From NCBI GenBank assembly GCA_024275015.1, contig JAJRZW010000064.1:1-64000 (forward strand): 64,000 nucleotides of DNA, read 5' to 3'. This DNA is from Deltaproteobacteria bacterium. Its GTDB lineage: Bacteria > Desulfobacterota > Desulfobulbia > Desulfobulbales > JAJRZW01. The notes under the pieces are model-generated. The model had not been told where the DNA came from and searched no databases. It saw only the letters and a program-made list of their open reading frames with translations. Positions 1-8,456 of this stretch are shown here, one piece after another; position 1 is the first letter of the stretch; each line of letters begins with the position of its first letter. The position numbers and the translations under genes were made by a program.

Positions 1-270
1 CAGGCGGGCGAGGATTTCGGCGAGAGGGGTATCTTTGTTGAGGATGGCGCAGATTGCTTTTTCCTTTGCCAGGTCCATTAGCCCGGCCAGACGTCGGCGT
101 CCGTGGACCAGAAGGTAACGGTCGTCTTCTTCGAGGACGAGTAGGGGGGTGATTTGGCCGATATCGGCAAGCGAACGCCGCAGATCCTGCGGGCATCGGT
201 TTTCTTCAGCCCTGAGGTTGAATCGCGGCGTTATTGTTATTTGTTCAAGATATTTTTCCCGGTATTGCAT
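1..270 (-). CDS. ParB-like nuclease-fold domain protein, N-terminal part (runs off window edge)
   Basis: Reading the minus strand from an ATG at 270, an open frame runs without a stop to base 1. The start is framed by an in-frame TAG just upstream. The 90 visible residues include QDLRRSLADIGQITPLLVL followed by RYLLVHGRRRLAGL, the arrangement typical of the ParB/Spo0J/sulfiredoxin-like N-terminal fold (an 'IGQ..PL.V' stretch, then a 'Y.L..G.RRL.A' motif). Members bind DNA at parS-like sites or act as small CTP-using or nuclease-type proteins. The C-terminal part is outside the window, so chromosome partitioning, plasmid partition or stand-alone transcription-regulator roles cannot be told apart. 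No good Shine-Dalgarno is visible before the ATG. Confidence 0.6.
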   Translation of the reverse strand, partial: MQYREKYLEQITITPRFNLRAEENRCPQDLRRSLADIGQITPLLVLEEDDRYLLVHGRRRLAGLMDLAKEKAICAILNKDTPLAEILARL

Positions 271-365
271 CTATGCGCATGCCCCTGTTTTTTGCGGTTG
301 TTGATCGGTAGGAAGCGACCATGTTACCTCTTTTGGGACAAAGATGAAAAATGATTTTAAGGTAT

Positions 366-479
366 TCCTGGATCCGTGGCGTTCGGGTGAAATTTCCGCC
401 GGAGTGAAAATCCGGCAAAAAACGCATGAATTCAGATAAATACATACCCAGTTGCCACTAGGCCGTCACGGATTCAGGG
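366..479. repeat. Family B repeat, short copy (MITE-like)
   Basis: The element is bounded by inverted ends, CCTGGATCCGTG on the left and CACGGATTCAGG on the right. Its right 80 bp match, in reverse orientation, the right part of the element at 59282-59482. The internal long hairpin of that copy is missing here and replaced by about 25 bp of other sequence. It fills most of the 385-bp gap between the ParB-like gene and the histidine kinase; nothing else coding was seen there. Confidence 0.7.
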
Positions 480-654
480 TATTGCTTACCGCCGCGATCA
501 CCTTTTGGCCGTGAACCCGCTCTTCGTTGTTGCCAATTGTGATGAAGTCGTAAGCCCATCAATCGTGATCCCGATAAAATATGGTGTTTTTCCCTTGCCG
601 TACGAGTTTCTTCCTGCGATACTTTTAGCCGGAGTATGATAACCATTAAGAAAA

Positions 655-2496
655 ATGCTTTTTGGCCTGCCTTGTCACCGAGATGGTTTGTACATGAACA
701 ATCGGCAGTATGATAAACCCCTTTCCCCGTTCGCCGGGCAGGATCGTGGCGGCGCCATGGCCGCCGGTTTAATCGGTCGTTTTCTGTTTTTTCTTTTTCC
801 GCTCATCGCCCTTGCTTTTATCCTTAATCTTCTCGAATTCACCGGGGTCTTGGGACGGGACTGGGAGATAGTTGATTTTGCCGTTAACGCCGTCTGTCTC
901 ATTCTTCTTGTTGTCGTTTTTGTTAAATACCGGCGCGGGAAGGCGGCCGAGGTCGAGTTTGTCCGCGGCCGCGATTTCATGGAAGCTGTCCTTGACCATG
1001 CCCCGCCGTTGTGCATAACCGGGCTTGATTTCTCCATCCTCTGCGTCAACCGCGCCTATTGTGATATCTTTCACCCCGGTGGCGAATCGCTGCCGGGACA
1101 TTGCTATGATTCCCGCCCCGGTGACCAATGTCGTTCCTCATCCTGTCCCCTTGAGATGATCCGTTCGGGCCGGGACGAGGCGGTGTGCGAGGCGGTTAAA
1201 ACCATGCCCGCCGGCGAGCGGGTCTTCATGATTTCCGCCCGGCCTTTTTTGAACCGTGAAGGGGAACTGGCCGGGGTGGTCGAGGTATTTACCGATGTTA
1301 CCCGTCTGAAACAGCTTGAGGAGGAGGCGAGAACCCATCGATATCTCGAGGGCCTGGCTACCCTGGCCGGCGGCATGGCCCATGACTTCAATAACCTCCT
1401 GACCGTTGTCTTTGGCAATCAGGAGATGGCCGCGGCCATAAGCCGTGAGCCGGGGGTAAAGGATATCCTGGCCGAAAGCGCTACTGCCCTGTCCCAGGCC
1501 CGGGAACTTTCCACCCGTCTTTTAATGATGGCCGACAGCGGTATTGACAGCCATCGCGAGGTCGGTGACCTTGTTCCCCTGGCGGAGGAGAGTTTCCGCC
1601 GGGGTCTTGATGATCATGGGGTAAAGGCAATTTTTGACTCCGGGGCTTATCTGCCCCGTATGAGTTTTGCCCCGGCGCAGATGGAGCAGGCCTTTTCTTC
1701 GCTTGCGGTGAGTTGTCTTGAACGGATGAACATTGGTGATGCCATCCTTTTTCGGAGTCGCGGGGTTGAGCTTGATGACGACAACGACCTGGGGCTTACC
1801 CCCGGGCTATGGCTTTCCATATGGATAACCGAGCAGGGGGATGGCCTTGCTCCGGAGACGGCGGCGCGAATATTTGAGCCATACTATTCCCTCCGGCCGC
1901 TGGATAATACCAAGGGCCGCGGCCTCGGTATGTCTCTGGCTTACGCGGTGATCACCCGTCACGGCGGCCGGATGCTTTTGTCGTCGGCCACGGGGGCCGG
2001 GACCACTCTGCGGGTCATGCTTCCGGCCGCCGGCCCGGTTCCCTCCCGGGAAAGCGGCGCAGGCCTTTTTCATCCCGCCGCGCCCGGGATGGAGGTGTTG
2101 GGAGAGGTATTCATCCTTGATGATGATGAGACCGTGGCAGGTATTATCGCTGACATGCTGGCCCACCTCGGTTACGCCTCCTGGAGTTTTTCCCGCGGCG
2201 AGGACCTGATTGAGATCTTTAGCGGTCTTTCATCGCGGCGGCGGCCGTTAATTGTGCTCCTTGATCTGGTCGTCTCCGTCGGTCTCGGCGGCCTTGTCAC
2301 CCTGCGCAGGTTGCAGGAGATCGCCCCGGAGACAAGAACCATGGCGGTGAGCGGCCAGACCCATGATGAGATCATGAAGTATCCCCGGGAATTCGGTTTT
2401 TCCGCCGCCCTTAAAAAACCTTTTGACTTTGAGGATCTGAAAAAGGCCCTGGACGCGGCCATTGGCCCGCATATTATGCGTTATTCCCGGTCGTGA
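655..2496 (+). CDS. Membrane-anchored hybrid histidine kinase (PAS, HisKA, HATPase, receiver)
   Basis: The 613-residue sensor kinase has two hydrophobic segments at about residues 38-64 and 74-92, then a PAS-like domain (about 108-220) rich in Cys and ending in the usual 'DVT' border. A dimerisation/phosphoacceptor H-box follows (GGMAHDFNN, His243). The ATPase domain has F-box FEPYYS and G-box GRGLGMSLAYAV. A C-terminal receiver (about 485-605) has acidic DDDE and a likely phosphoacceptor Asp537 (LLDLV). The region where the N-box asparagines should lie reads SLAVSCLERM, so ATP binding may be degenerate. ATG codons at 655, 694 and 757 are all possible starts; none has a strong ribosome-binding site. 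It leads a plus-strand gene run. The signal and output are unknown. Confidence 0.85.
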   Translation: MLFGLPCHRDGLYMNNRQYDKPLSPFAGQDRGGAMAAGLIGRFLFFLFPLIALAFILNLLEFTGVLGRDWEIVDFAVNAVCLILLVVVFVKYRRGKAAEVEFVRGRDFMEAVLDHAPPLCITGLDFSILCVNRAYCDIFHPGGESLPGHCYDSRPGDQCRSSSCPLEMIRSGRDEAVCEAVKTMPAGERVFMISARPFLNREGELAGVVEVFTDVTRLKQLEEEARTHRYLEGLATLAGGMAHDFNNLLTVVFGNQEMAAAISREPGVKDILAESATALSQARELSTRLLMMADSGIDSHREVGDLVPLAEESFRRGLDDHGVKAIFDSGAYLPRMSFAPAQMEQAFSSLAVSCLERMNIGDAILFRSRGVELDDDNDLGLTPGLWLSIWITEQGDGLAPETAARIFEPYYSLRPLDNTKGRGLGMSLAYAVITRHGGRMLLSSATGAGTTLRVMLPAAGPVPSRESGAGLFHPAAPGMEVLGEVFILDDDETVAGIIADMLAHLGYASWSFSRGEDLIEIFSGLSSRRRPLIVLLDLVVSVGLGGLVTLRRLQEIAPETRTMAVSGQTHDEIMKYPREFGFSAALKKPFDFEDLKKALDAAIGPHIMRYSRS

Positions 2497-2575
2497 CCGC
2501 CCCAAGGGCGGCGGGTTGGATTTTGCACTATCAGAGTGTTGAAAAAAAAGGCCGTCATGGATACAGGGAGAACAG

Positions 2576-2929
2576 ATGTCTGAGCGTGCCGCAATGGTAT
2601 CGGTTGATGGACCGGGGCAGGGGGACGGCCTTCCTGCTTCCCGGGCTGAAATTGTGGTTGATTTTCCGGCCACCCGCCGCGGTATTCATATGTCGCGGAT
2701 GGAGGAGGCGATAAGCATTTTCTATGAACGGGATTTCGACTCTTCCGTCGGTTACATCCATGCTCTGGCCCGGGAGGTGGCGGCAACGGTCCGGCAGTGC
2801 TGCCATCTGACCCTGCCGCCGCGAACCGGGGTTGAGGTCGATAGTATAGGCCTTGAGTCGATCCATATTCACGATGTCAACTGTCGCCTGCGCATGACCC
2901 TGGGCGAAACTGGAGATTACCTTGACTGA
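2576..2929 (+). CDS. Half-length FolE2/MptA-like (T-fold) protein
   Basis: This 117-residue protein starts at an ATG with GGGAG seven bases upstream. The stretch IVVDFPATRRGIHMSRMEEA resembles the N-terminal signature of GTP cyclohydrolase IB (FolE2/MptA, 'DLPA..RGIHMSR'). FolE2 proteins are normally about 250-300 residues with two tunnelling-fold modules. The second half, which carries the SLCPCSK-type metal-binding cysteine, is absent, and the downstream sequence in every frame belongs to the CCA-adding enzyme. The last 8 bp overlap that gene's TTG start, suggesting translational coupling. It could be a genuine single-module relative with a new role or a decayed folE2. GTP cyclohydrolase activity should not be assumed. 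Confidence 0.55.
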   Translation: MSERAAMVSVDGPGQGDGLPASRAEIVVDFPATRRGIHMSRMEEAISIFYERDFDSSVGYIHALAREVAATVRQCCHLTLPPRTGVEVDSIGLESIHIHDVNCRLRMTLGETGDYLD

Positions 2930-4373
2930 GGTCAGTCTTGCCGGGATATACTCCCTGGTTCCGGAGACGGTTATTACCGCCATGGTCACTGCCGCCGCCG
3001 ACCTTGGTTCCCCGCTGTTTCTCTGCGGCGGTGCGGTTCGTGATCTTCTCATGAACCGCGCGCCCACTGATCTTGACTTTACCCTTGCCGCTGCCGGTCC
3101 CCTGGCCCGGCGTCTGGCCAGGGATCTGCCCGCCACCCTGGTGGTCCTTGATGAAAAGGAGCAGGCCTGGCGTCTGGTGTGGAAGGGGATTGATCTTGAT
3201 ATCACCGGTATGCGCGGCCGCGGTGATGATATTATCGACGATCTCTCCTTCCGGGATTTCACCGTCAACGCCCTGGCCGTGGCCCTTGATCACACGGCCC
3301 TTGACCGGGGACGGGCCGGGCTGATTGACCCCGGCGGCGGTATTGAAGACCTCGTGGCCCGGCGTCTGCGGATGGTGAATAAAGGTGCCTTTGCCGCTGA
3401 TCCCCTCCGGCGTCTGCGGGCCTTCCGTTTTGCCGCCGCCCTCGATTTCACCGTCGTGGCCGCGACCATGAGCGCCATCGGCGAATATTCCGGTTCCCTT
3501 GCCGGGGTGGCAAGCGAGAGGATCAACCACGAACTTGAACAGATGCTGGCCTCCGGCCGCGCCGCCACGGGCCTTGAACTCATGCGTGATAACGGCATTC
3601 TCGGCGAGGTTATGCCGGAGCTTTATCGTGGCGCCGGGATGGCCCAGCCGGCAAGCCATCATCTTGACGTCCTTGATCACGGCATCGCCGCTCTGACGGC
3701 GGTGGAGGAGTTGATTGGCGATCCCGGTCGGTTCTATCCCGATCATGGCCGGGATTTCACCGCCTGGATCAGGATCGGCAATCATAAAAAAAATCTTCGC
3801 TGGGCCGCGCTTCTGCACGATGTCGGCAAGCCCGACTGCTTTGCCCTCCGGGGGGAGAGGATCACCTTTTATAATCACGATCAGGTCGGCGGCCGGCTGG
3901 TCTGCGCCATTGGTCGCCGGTTGCGCTGGAGCCGGCGGCAGCAGCAGCGGGTGGCCCATCTGATCCGTCTTCATATGTGGCCGTTTCATCTGAACAACGC
4001 GGGGAAAAAAACCGGAATCACTCCCCGGGCCTGCCTGCGTCTGTATCGTGCCGCCGGTGATGACCTGGCCGGGCTTTTTCTCCTTGCCATGGCCGATTGC
4101 ATTGCCGGCCGGGGGCCGGGGCGGCCGGAGATGATGGAAGAGGATCTCGCCGGTCTCTACGCCGGGGTTATCACCGTGGTTCGGGAACGGATCAGACCCA
4201 TCCGCCGGGGCCGGCCCCTGCTCACCGGCCATGATTTAAAGGCGATGGGGATTACGCCGGGGCCGGTGTTCCGTCGGATCCTGGATGGCCTTGAGGAGGC
4301 GCGGGTAAATGCCGAGGTCAACAGCAGTGAAGAGGCGGCGGCCTGGGTGGCGAGGTTTTTATCAGTCCGTTGA
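2922..4373 (+). CDS. cca: CCA-adding enzyme / poly(A) polymerase family tRNA nucleotidyltransferase with HD domain
   Basis: The 483-residue class II nucleotidyltransferase repairs or adds the 3' CCA of tRNAs. Its catalytic core shows LFLCGGAVRDLL and the paired acidic residues TDLDF near residues 37-58, followed by RDFTVNALA and the RRL..F tRNA-binding stretch. A second domain carries an HD phosphohydrolase motif, ALLHDVGKP (His299-Asp300), as in bifunctional bacterial enzymes. The start is TTG at 2922 with GGAG seven bases upstream, inside the end of the FolE2-like gene. The stop TGA lies in a sequence identical to a family A repeat end (CAGTCCGTTGA). CCA-adding versus A-adding specificity cannot be decided by eye. 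Confidence 0.9.
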   Translation: MTEVSLAGIYSLVPETVITAMVTAAADLGSPLFLCGGAVRDLLMNRAPTDLDFTLAAAGPLARRLARDLPATLVVLDEKEQAWRLVWKGIDLDITGMRGRGDDIIDDLSFRDFTVNALAVALDHTALDRGRAGLIDPGGGIEDLVARRLRMVNKGAFAADPLRRLRAFRFAAALDFTVVAATMSAIGEYSGSLAGVASERINHELEQMLASGRAATGLELMRDNGILGEVMPELYRGAGMAQPASHHLDVLDHGIAALTAVEELIGDPGRFYPDHGRDFTAWIRIGNHKKNLRWAALLHDVGKPDCFALRGERITFYNHDQVGGRLVCAIGRRLRWSRRQQQRVAHLIRLHMWPFHLNNAGKKTGITPRACLRLYRAAGDDLAGLFLLAMADCIAGRGPGRPEMMEEDLAGLYAGVITVVRERIRPIRRGRPLLTGHDLKAMGITPGPVFRRILDGLEEARVNAEVNSSEEAAAWVARFLSVR

Positions 4374-4460
4374 AAGACCGAAAAGTAATAATTTCGATAT
4401 ATAAAGGAGCATGGTATTTTTGTGAGCGAACAAACATGTCCTGCGACGCCGTCAATTGTT
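4374..4460. repeat. Family E repeat, partial copy upstream of glgP
   Basis: A stretch with TTCGATATATAAAGGAG and GGTATTTTTGTGAGCGA closely matches 10785-10830 (TTCGATATACAAGGAG, GGTATTTTTGCGAGTGA). It occupies the gap between cca and glgP. A promoter or 5'-leader role for glgP is possible but not shown. Confidence 0.5.
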
Positions 4461-4484
4461 GTCTGACAGATTTACAGGAAGATA

Positions 4485-6995
4485 ATGAGCAAAAAAACAC
4501 CGAAGCTGCGCCCTCTGCCCCTGGCCCGGTCCCGCTGTATATTTAACGAAAATCCGGATTTTTCCGAGGTCCATGCCGCGGTATGTCACCATATCCTGTC
4601 CTCCCAGGGCCGTGATCCCGAACGCGCCAGTCCCCGCGATATATACAAGAGCCTGGCCTATACCATGCGGGATCAACTGGTGGAACGGTGGATCACCACC
4701 CAGCAGAGTTATTATAAGTCCAAACGCAAGCGGGTCTATTACCTATCCCTTGAGTTCCTGATTGGTCGTTCCCTTGGCAACAGCCTGATCAATCTTGACC
4801 TTGAGGATGAGGCTGCTGTTGCCCTTGAAGAACTGGGATTTTCCCTTGAGGATATTCGTGAGGAGGAGGCCGACGCCGCCCTCGGCAACGGCGGTCTCGG
4901 CCGCCTGGCCGCCTGTTTCATGGACTCCATGGCCACCCTCGGTATTCCCGCCTACGGTTACGGCATCCGCTATGAATACGGTCTTTTCTATCAGCGGATA
5001 ATTGACGGTCATCAGGCCGAAAGCCCTGATAACTGGCTCCGCTACGGTACTCCCTGGGAATTCGAGCGACCGCAGTATCTCCATCCGGTTAACTTTTATG
5101 GCCGGGTAAATACCTGGTATGACGCCGATGGCCGGATGCACAAGGCATGGGAGGATACCGAAGAGGTAATGGCCATGGCCTGTGATCTCCTGGTGCCGGG
5201 ATACCGCAACGGCCAGGTGCTGAACATGCGTCTCTGGACCGCCCGGGCCTCGCGGGAATTCGATCTTGGATTTTTCAATCGCGGCAATTACATCACCGCG
5301 GTTGAGGAAAAGGTGAGAAGCGAGACCATCTCCAAGGTCCTCTATCCCTCCGACGAACTCCGTGAAGGTCAGGAACTGCGGCTGAAACAGCAATATTTCT
5401 TCGTTGCCGCCACCTTTCAGGACATATTCCGTCGTTTTGACAAGAGCGGTGAACCCTGCGAGAATTTGGGCGATCTGGTGGCGGTGCAGCTCAACGATAC
5501 CCATCCGGCCATCGCCATCCCCGAGCTCATGCGTCTGTTTGTTGATCTCCGGGGCATGGACTGGGACACGGCCTGGCGGGTCTGCGTCGCGGTCTTCGGA
5601 TACACCAACCACACCCTGATGCCCGAGGCCCTTGAGACCTGGCCGGTGGACCTGATGGGACGGGTTTTACCGCGGCATCTTGAGATCATCTTTGAGATCA
5701 ACCGTCGTTTTCTTCTTGAGGTGGCGGAACGCTTTCCCGATGACCCGGACCGTATCCGTCGGATGAGCCTGATCAGCGAGGACGGGGTAAAAAAGGTAAG
5801 GATGGCCCATCTCGCGGTGATCGGCAGTCATTCGATCAACGGGGTGGCGGCATTGCATACCCACCTGATGCGGACCCGGATCTTTGCCGATTTCGCCGCC
5901 ATGTTCCCGGAGCGTTTTAATAACAAGACCAACGGCATTACTCCCCGACGCTGGCTTTTAAAGTGCAACCCGCAGCTTGCGGCCCTGATCTGTGACCATA
6001 TCGGTGACGGCTGGATTACTGATCTTGAAAAGGTCAGGGGGATTGAACCCCTGGCCGATGACCCCGGGTTCCGGGAACGCTGGCGGGCGGTGAAGGCGGA
6101 GAACAAGAAAAAGCTCGTGACTCATATTGAACGCCATTGTGATATCCGGATCGACCCTGAATCGCTTTTTGACGTCCAGGTCAAGCGGATCCATGAGTAT
6201 AAGCGGCAGATGCTCAATATCCTCCACGTTATCTGTCTTTACCACCGTCTCCTGGCCGATCCCGGCCTTGAGGTCCCGAAACGGACGGTGATCTTTGCCG
6301 GCAAGGCGGCGCCGTCGTACTGGGCCGCAAAGCAGATAATCCGCCTTATTACCGGAGTGGCGGCAGTGGTAAACGCCGACCGTCGTATCGGTGATCGTCT
6401 CCGGGTGGTCTTTGTTCCCAATTACGGCGTCAGTCTGGCGGAAAAGATCATCCCCGCCGCCGATCTTTCTGAGCAGATATCCACCGCCTCCACCGAGGCC
6501 AGCGGCACCGGCAATATGAAGTTCGCCATTAACGGCGCCCTGACTATCGGCACCCTTGACGGGGCCAATATCGAGATCCGCGAGGCGGTGGGGGCGGACA
6601 ATATTTTTATCTTCGGCCTCACCGCCGAAGAGGTTGAGCGGGAACGGCTGGAAAAGACCCTGCCCCCGGCCGAGATATGCCGCCGGAATCCCGAGATTGG
6701 CGAGGTCGTGGCAGCTATCCGCGGCGATGTCTTTTCCGGCCGGAACCCGGGGCTTTTTCAGGCCCTGGTTGATTCTCTGATGAACCCGGATGATCCCTAT
6801 CTGGTTCTGCGTGACCTTGAGGAATACCTCCTTTGTCAGGAACGGGTGGGGCGGCTGTTTTTTGATCAGGATGAATGGAGCCGCAGGGCCATCCTGAATG
6901 TCGCCCGCTGCGGCCGTTTTTCAAGTGACCGGACTATCCGGGAGTATGCCCGTGATATCTGGGGGGTTAAGACTTTCAGTGAGGAGAAAAAATGA
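4485..6995 (+). CDS. glgP: Glycogen/alpha-glucan phosphorylase
   Basis: The 836-residue enzyme has the usual length for bacterial GT35 phosphorylases and removes terminal glucose from alpha-1,4-glucans with phosphate to give glucose-1-phosphate. Family signatures seen are YYLSLEFLIGRSL near the N-terminus, the GNGGLGRLAACFMDS loop, the catalytic NTHP-like segment VQLNDTHPAIAIPEL, RIHEYKRQMLN, and the pyridoxal-phosphate lysine in SGTGNMKFAINGA (Lys679). AGGAAG precedes the ATG. The gene overlaps the downstream flavoprotein gene by 4 bp (ATGA), so the two are probably co-translated. The context suggests storage-glycogen use. Confidence 0.97.
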   Translation: MSKKTPKLRPLPLARSRCIFNENPDFSEVHAAVCHHILSSQGRDPERASPRDIYKSLAYTMRDQLVERWITTQQSYYKSKRKRVYYLSLEFLIGRSLGNSLINLDLEDEAAVALEELGFSLEDIREEEADAALGNGGLGRLAACFMDSMATLGIPAYGYGIRYEYGLFYQRIIDGHQAESPDNWLRYGTPWEFERPQYLHPVNFYGRVNTWYDADGRMHKAWEDTEEVMAMACDLLVPGYRNGQVLNMRLWTARASREFDLGFFNRGNYITAVEEKVRSETISKVLYPSDELREGQELRLKQQYFFVAATFQDIFRRFDKSGEPCENLGDLVAVQLNDTHPAIAIPELMRLFVDLRGMDWDTAWRVCVAVFGYTNHTLMPEALETWPVDLMGRVLPRHLEIIFEINRRFLLEVAERFPDDPDRIRRMSLISEDGVKKVRMAHLAVIGSHSINGVAALHTHLMRTRIFADFAAMFPERFNNKTNGITPRRWLLKCNPQLAALICDHIGDGWITDLEKVRGIEPLADDPGFRERWRAVKAENKKKLVTHIERHCDIRIDPESLFDVQVKRIHEYKRQMLNILHVICLYHRLLADPGLEVPKRTVIFAGKAAPSYWAAKQIIRLITGVAAVVNADRRIGDRLRVVFVPNYGVSLAEKIIPAADLSEQISTASTEASGTGNMKFAINGALTIGTLDGANIEIREAVGADNIFIFGLTAEEVERERLEKTLPPAEICRRNPEIGEVVAAIRGDVFSGRNPGLFQALVDSLMNPDDPYLVLRDLEEYLLCQERVGRLFFDQDEWSRRAILNVARCGRFSSDRTIREYARDIWGVKTFSEEKK

Positions 6996-7561
6996 AAATA
7001 GTGGCATTCAACGGCAGCGCGAGAAAGGAGGGGAACACCGCGACCCTGCTGAAGACGGTGCTGGCCGAGGTCGAGGACGCGGGTATTTCAACCGAGCTTG
7101 TCAGCCTTGCCGGGATGAACCTGAGCGGCTGCACCGCCTGTATGAAATGCGCTAAAAACAAGGACCGCCGTTGCGCCGGGCCTGACGATATTATGAACGA
7201 GCTTCTGGCGAAGATGCTTGCCGCCGACGGCATAATCCTCGGTTCTCCCACCTATTTTGCCGATGTCTCCGCCAACATGAAGGCCCTTATCGAGCGCTGC
7301 GGCATGGTCAGCCGGGTTAACGGTGATCTGCTCAAACGCAAGGCCGGGGCCGCGGTGGTGGCGGTGCGCCGGGGTGGGGCCGCCCATGTGTTCAGTTCAA
7401 TGAACTATTTTTTTCTCATCGCCGAGATGATCGTGGTCGGCTCGTCGTACTGGAATATCGGCATCGGCCTCAAACCTGGTGAGGTCAACGACGACGAGGA
7501 GGGGATGCGGACCATGACTGATCTCGGTCGTAATATGGCCTGGCTGCTTCCCCGGCTTTAG
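6992..7561 (+). CDS. NADPH-dependent FMN reductase family protein, iron-sulfur-flavoprotein-like
   Basis: This 189-residue flavodoxin-fold protein has the phosphate-binding start FNGSARKEGNT and a second FMN loop, SPTYFADVS. Residues 47-61 (GCTACMKCAKNKDRRC) form a compact CX2CX2CX7C cluster. That spacing fits the CX2CX2CX4-7C motif of archaeal/anaerobe iron-sulfur flavoproteins (Isf), which carry a [4Fe-4S] cluster beside FMN and take electrons from ferredoxin. The start ATG overlaps the glgP stop, with GAGGAG upstream. It is likely a cytoplasmic redox protein; substrate unknown. A weak hairpin plus T-run at 7568-7587 could end transcription. Confidence 0.85.
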   Translation: MKIVAFNGSARKEGNTATLLKTVLAEVEDAGISTELVSLAGMNLSGCTACMKCAKNKDRRCAGPDDIMNELLAKMLAADGIILGSPTYFADVSANMKALIERCGMVSRVNGDLLKRKAGAAVVAVRRGGAAHVFSSMNYFFLIAEMIVVGSSYWNIGIGLKPGEVNDDEEGMRTMTDLGRNMAWLLPRL

Positions 7562-7600
7562 ACCGGCCGGGCATTCACCCGTTTTTCGTGTCACGGAAAT

Positions 7601-7700
7601 CAACAGTCCGTTAAAAGGTCTGCCGTGATTTTTCCAGCTCCGGTCGGCCAAAACAAGTTCCGGCCGACCTCTCTATTTCACCGGTTTTTTCAACGGACTG
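7601..7700 (+). repeat. Family A repeat, copy 1 (shortened)
   Basis: Starts CAACAGTCCGTTAAAA and ends TTTTTTCAACGGACTG, with the family core GGTCGGCCAAAACAAGTTCC inside. It lies between the convergent flavoprotein and recO genes and directly abuts the recO stop codon. Confidence 0.8.
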
Positions 7701-8456
7701 TCATGTCAGATCGGAAAATATCTTCCAGCTTTTCGGTTCCCTCTGCAACAACCAGGTGGAGTAACGTACCAGGACGGTGATGATTCTGGTGCGGTCTGTG
7801 TCTGACAGGCATATGCGTTCGGCGCGGGCGAGATCGGCGGCGGATAGTTCCACCATCGCCCGGATCATCCCGGCGGACAGATCGGCATCGTTTGCATCGC
7901 CGTGGTCACATCTCCGGCATACCAGACCGTGGTGGCTGTAACTAAGGCGGTGAGGGGTGCTGCTGGTTTCCCCGCAGATAACACAGGCGTCAAGGACCGG
8001 GCGATGGCCGCCGAGGTCCAGGAGTCGGAGGATGAAAACGGTGGCGGCCCACTGGGTTTTGCCGTGGTTGATTTGATCAAGGGTCCAGGTGATAAGTTTG
8101 TAGAGATCCGGGTCCGGATCGGCCTCGCGGGTCCAGTGGAGGGTGAGTTCACAGATAAGGCTGGCGGCGGCAAAACGTCGGTAGGCGAAACGCAGATCCG
8201 GCCGGGATGATATTATCTCCGCCTGGTCAAGGCGGAAGAGGCTTGACTGTCGCGAGGGCGTGAGTCGGACCTGGAGGGAGGTAAAGGGCTCGAGTTTGTT
8301 GACGAATCTTTTCTTGCTTCGCCTGGCACCCTTGGCAATCGCGGCCAGCCGCCCCTGTTCTCTGGTGAACAGGACGACTATCAGATCACTCTCGCCGTGT
8401 TCAAAGACATCCATAACCACCCCGGTCAAAGGCGGAAGAGGATCACTGGGCGACAT
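7701..8456 (-). CDS. recO: DNA repair protein RecO
   Basis: The 251-residue protein has the RecO layout: an N-terminal OB-fold (GVVMDVFEHGESDLIVVLFT, then LAAIAKGARRSKKRF) and a C-terminal helical domain with a zinc-type cluster, CVIC...CRRC. RecO anneals single strands and helps RecR load RecA at gaps. The ATG at 8456 lies inside the end of rodZ (14-bp overlap), consistent with translational coupling at the end of the mfd-surA-rodZ-recO run. Family A repeat copy 1 begins at its stop codon. Confidence 0.93.
   Translation of the reverse strand: MSPSDPLPPLTGVVMDVFEHGESDLIVVLFTREQGRLAAIAKGARRSKKRFVNKLEPFTSLQVRLTPSRQSSLFRLDQAEIISSRPDLRFAYRRFAAASLICELTLHWTREADPDPDLYKLITWTLDQINHGKTQWAATVFILRLLDLGGHRPVLDACVICGETSSTPHRLSYSHHGLVCRRCDHGDANDADLSAGMIRAMVELSAADLARAERICLSDTDRTRIITVLVRYSTWLLQREPKSWKIFSDLT

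Noticed and set aside
2877..4232. 451-residue minus-strand open frame opposite cca
   Set aside because: It is a shadow of a well-supported coding gene on the other strand; composition is low-complexity Gly/His/Pro and no domain is recognisable.
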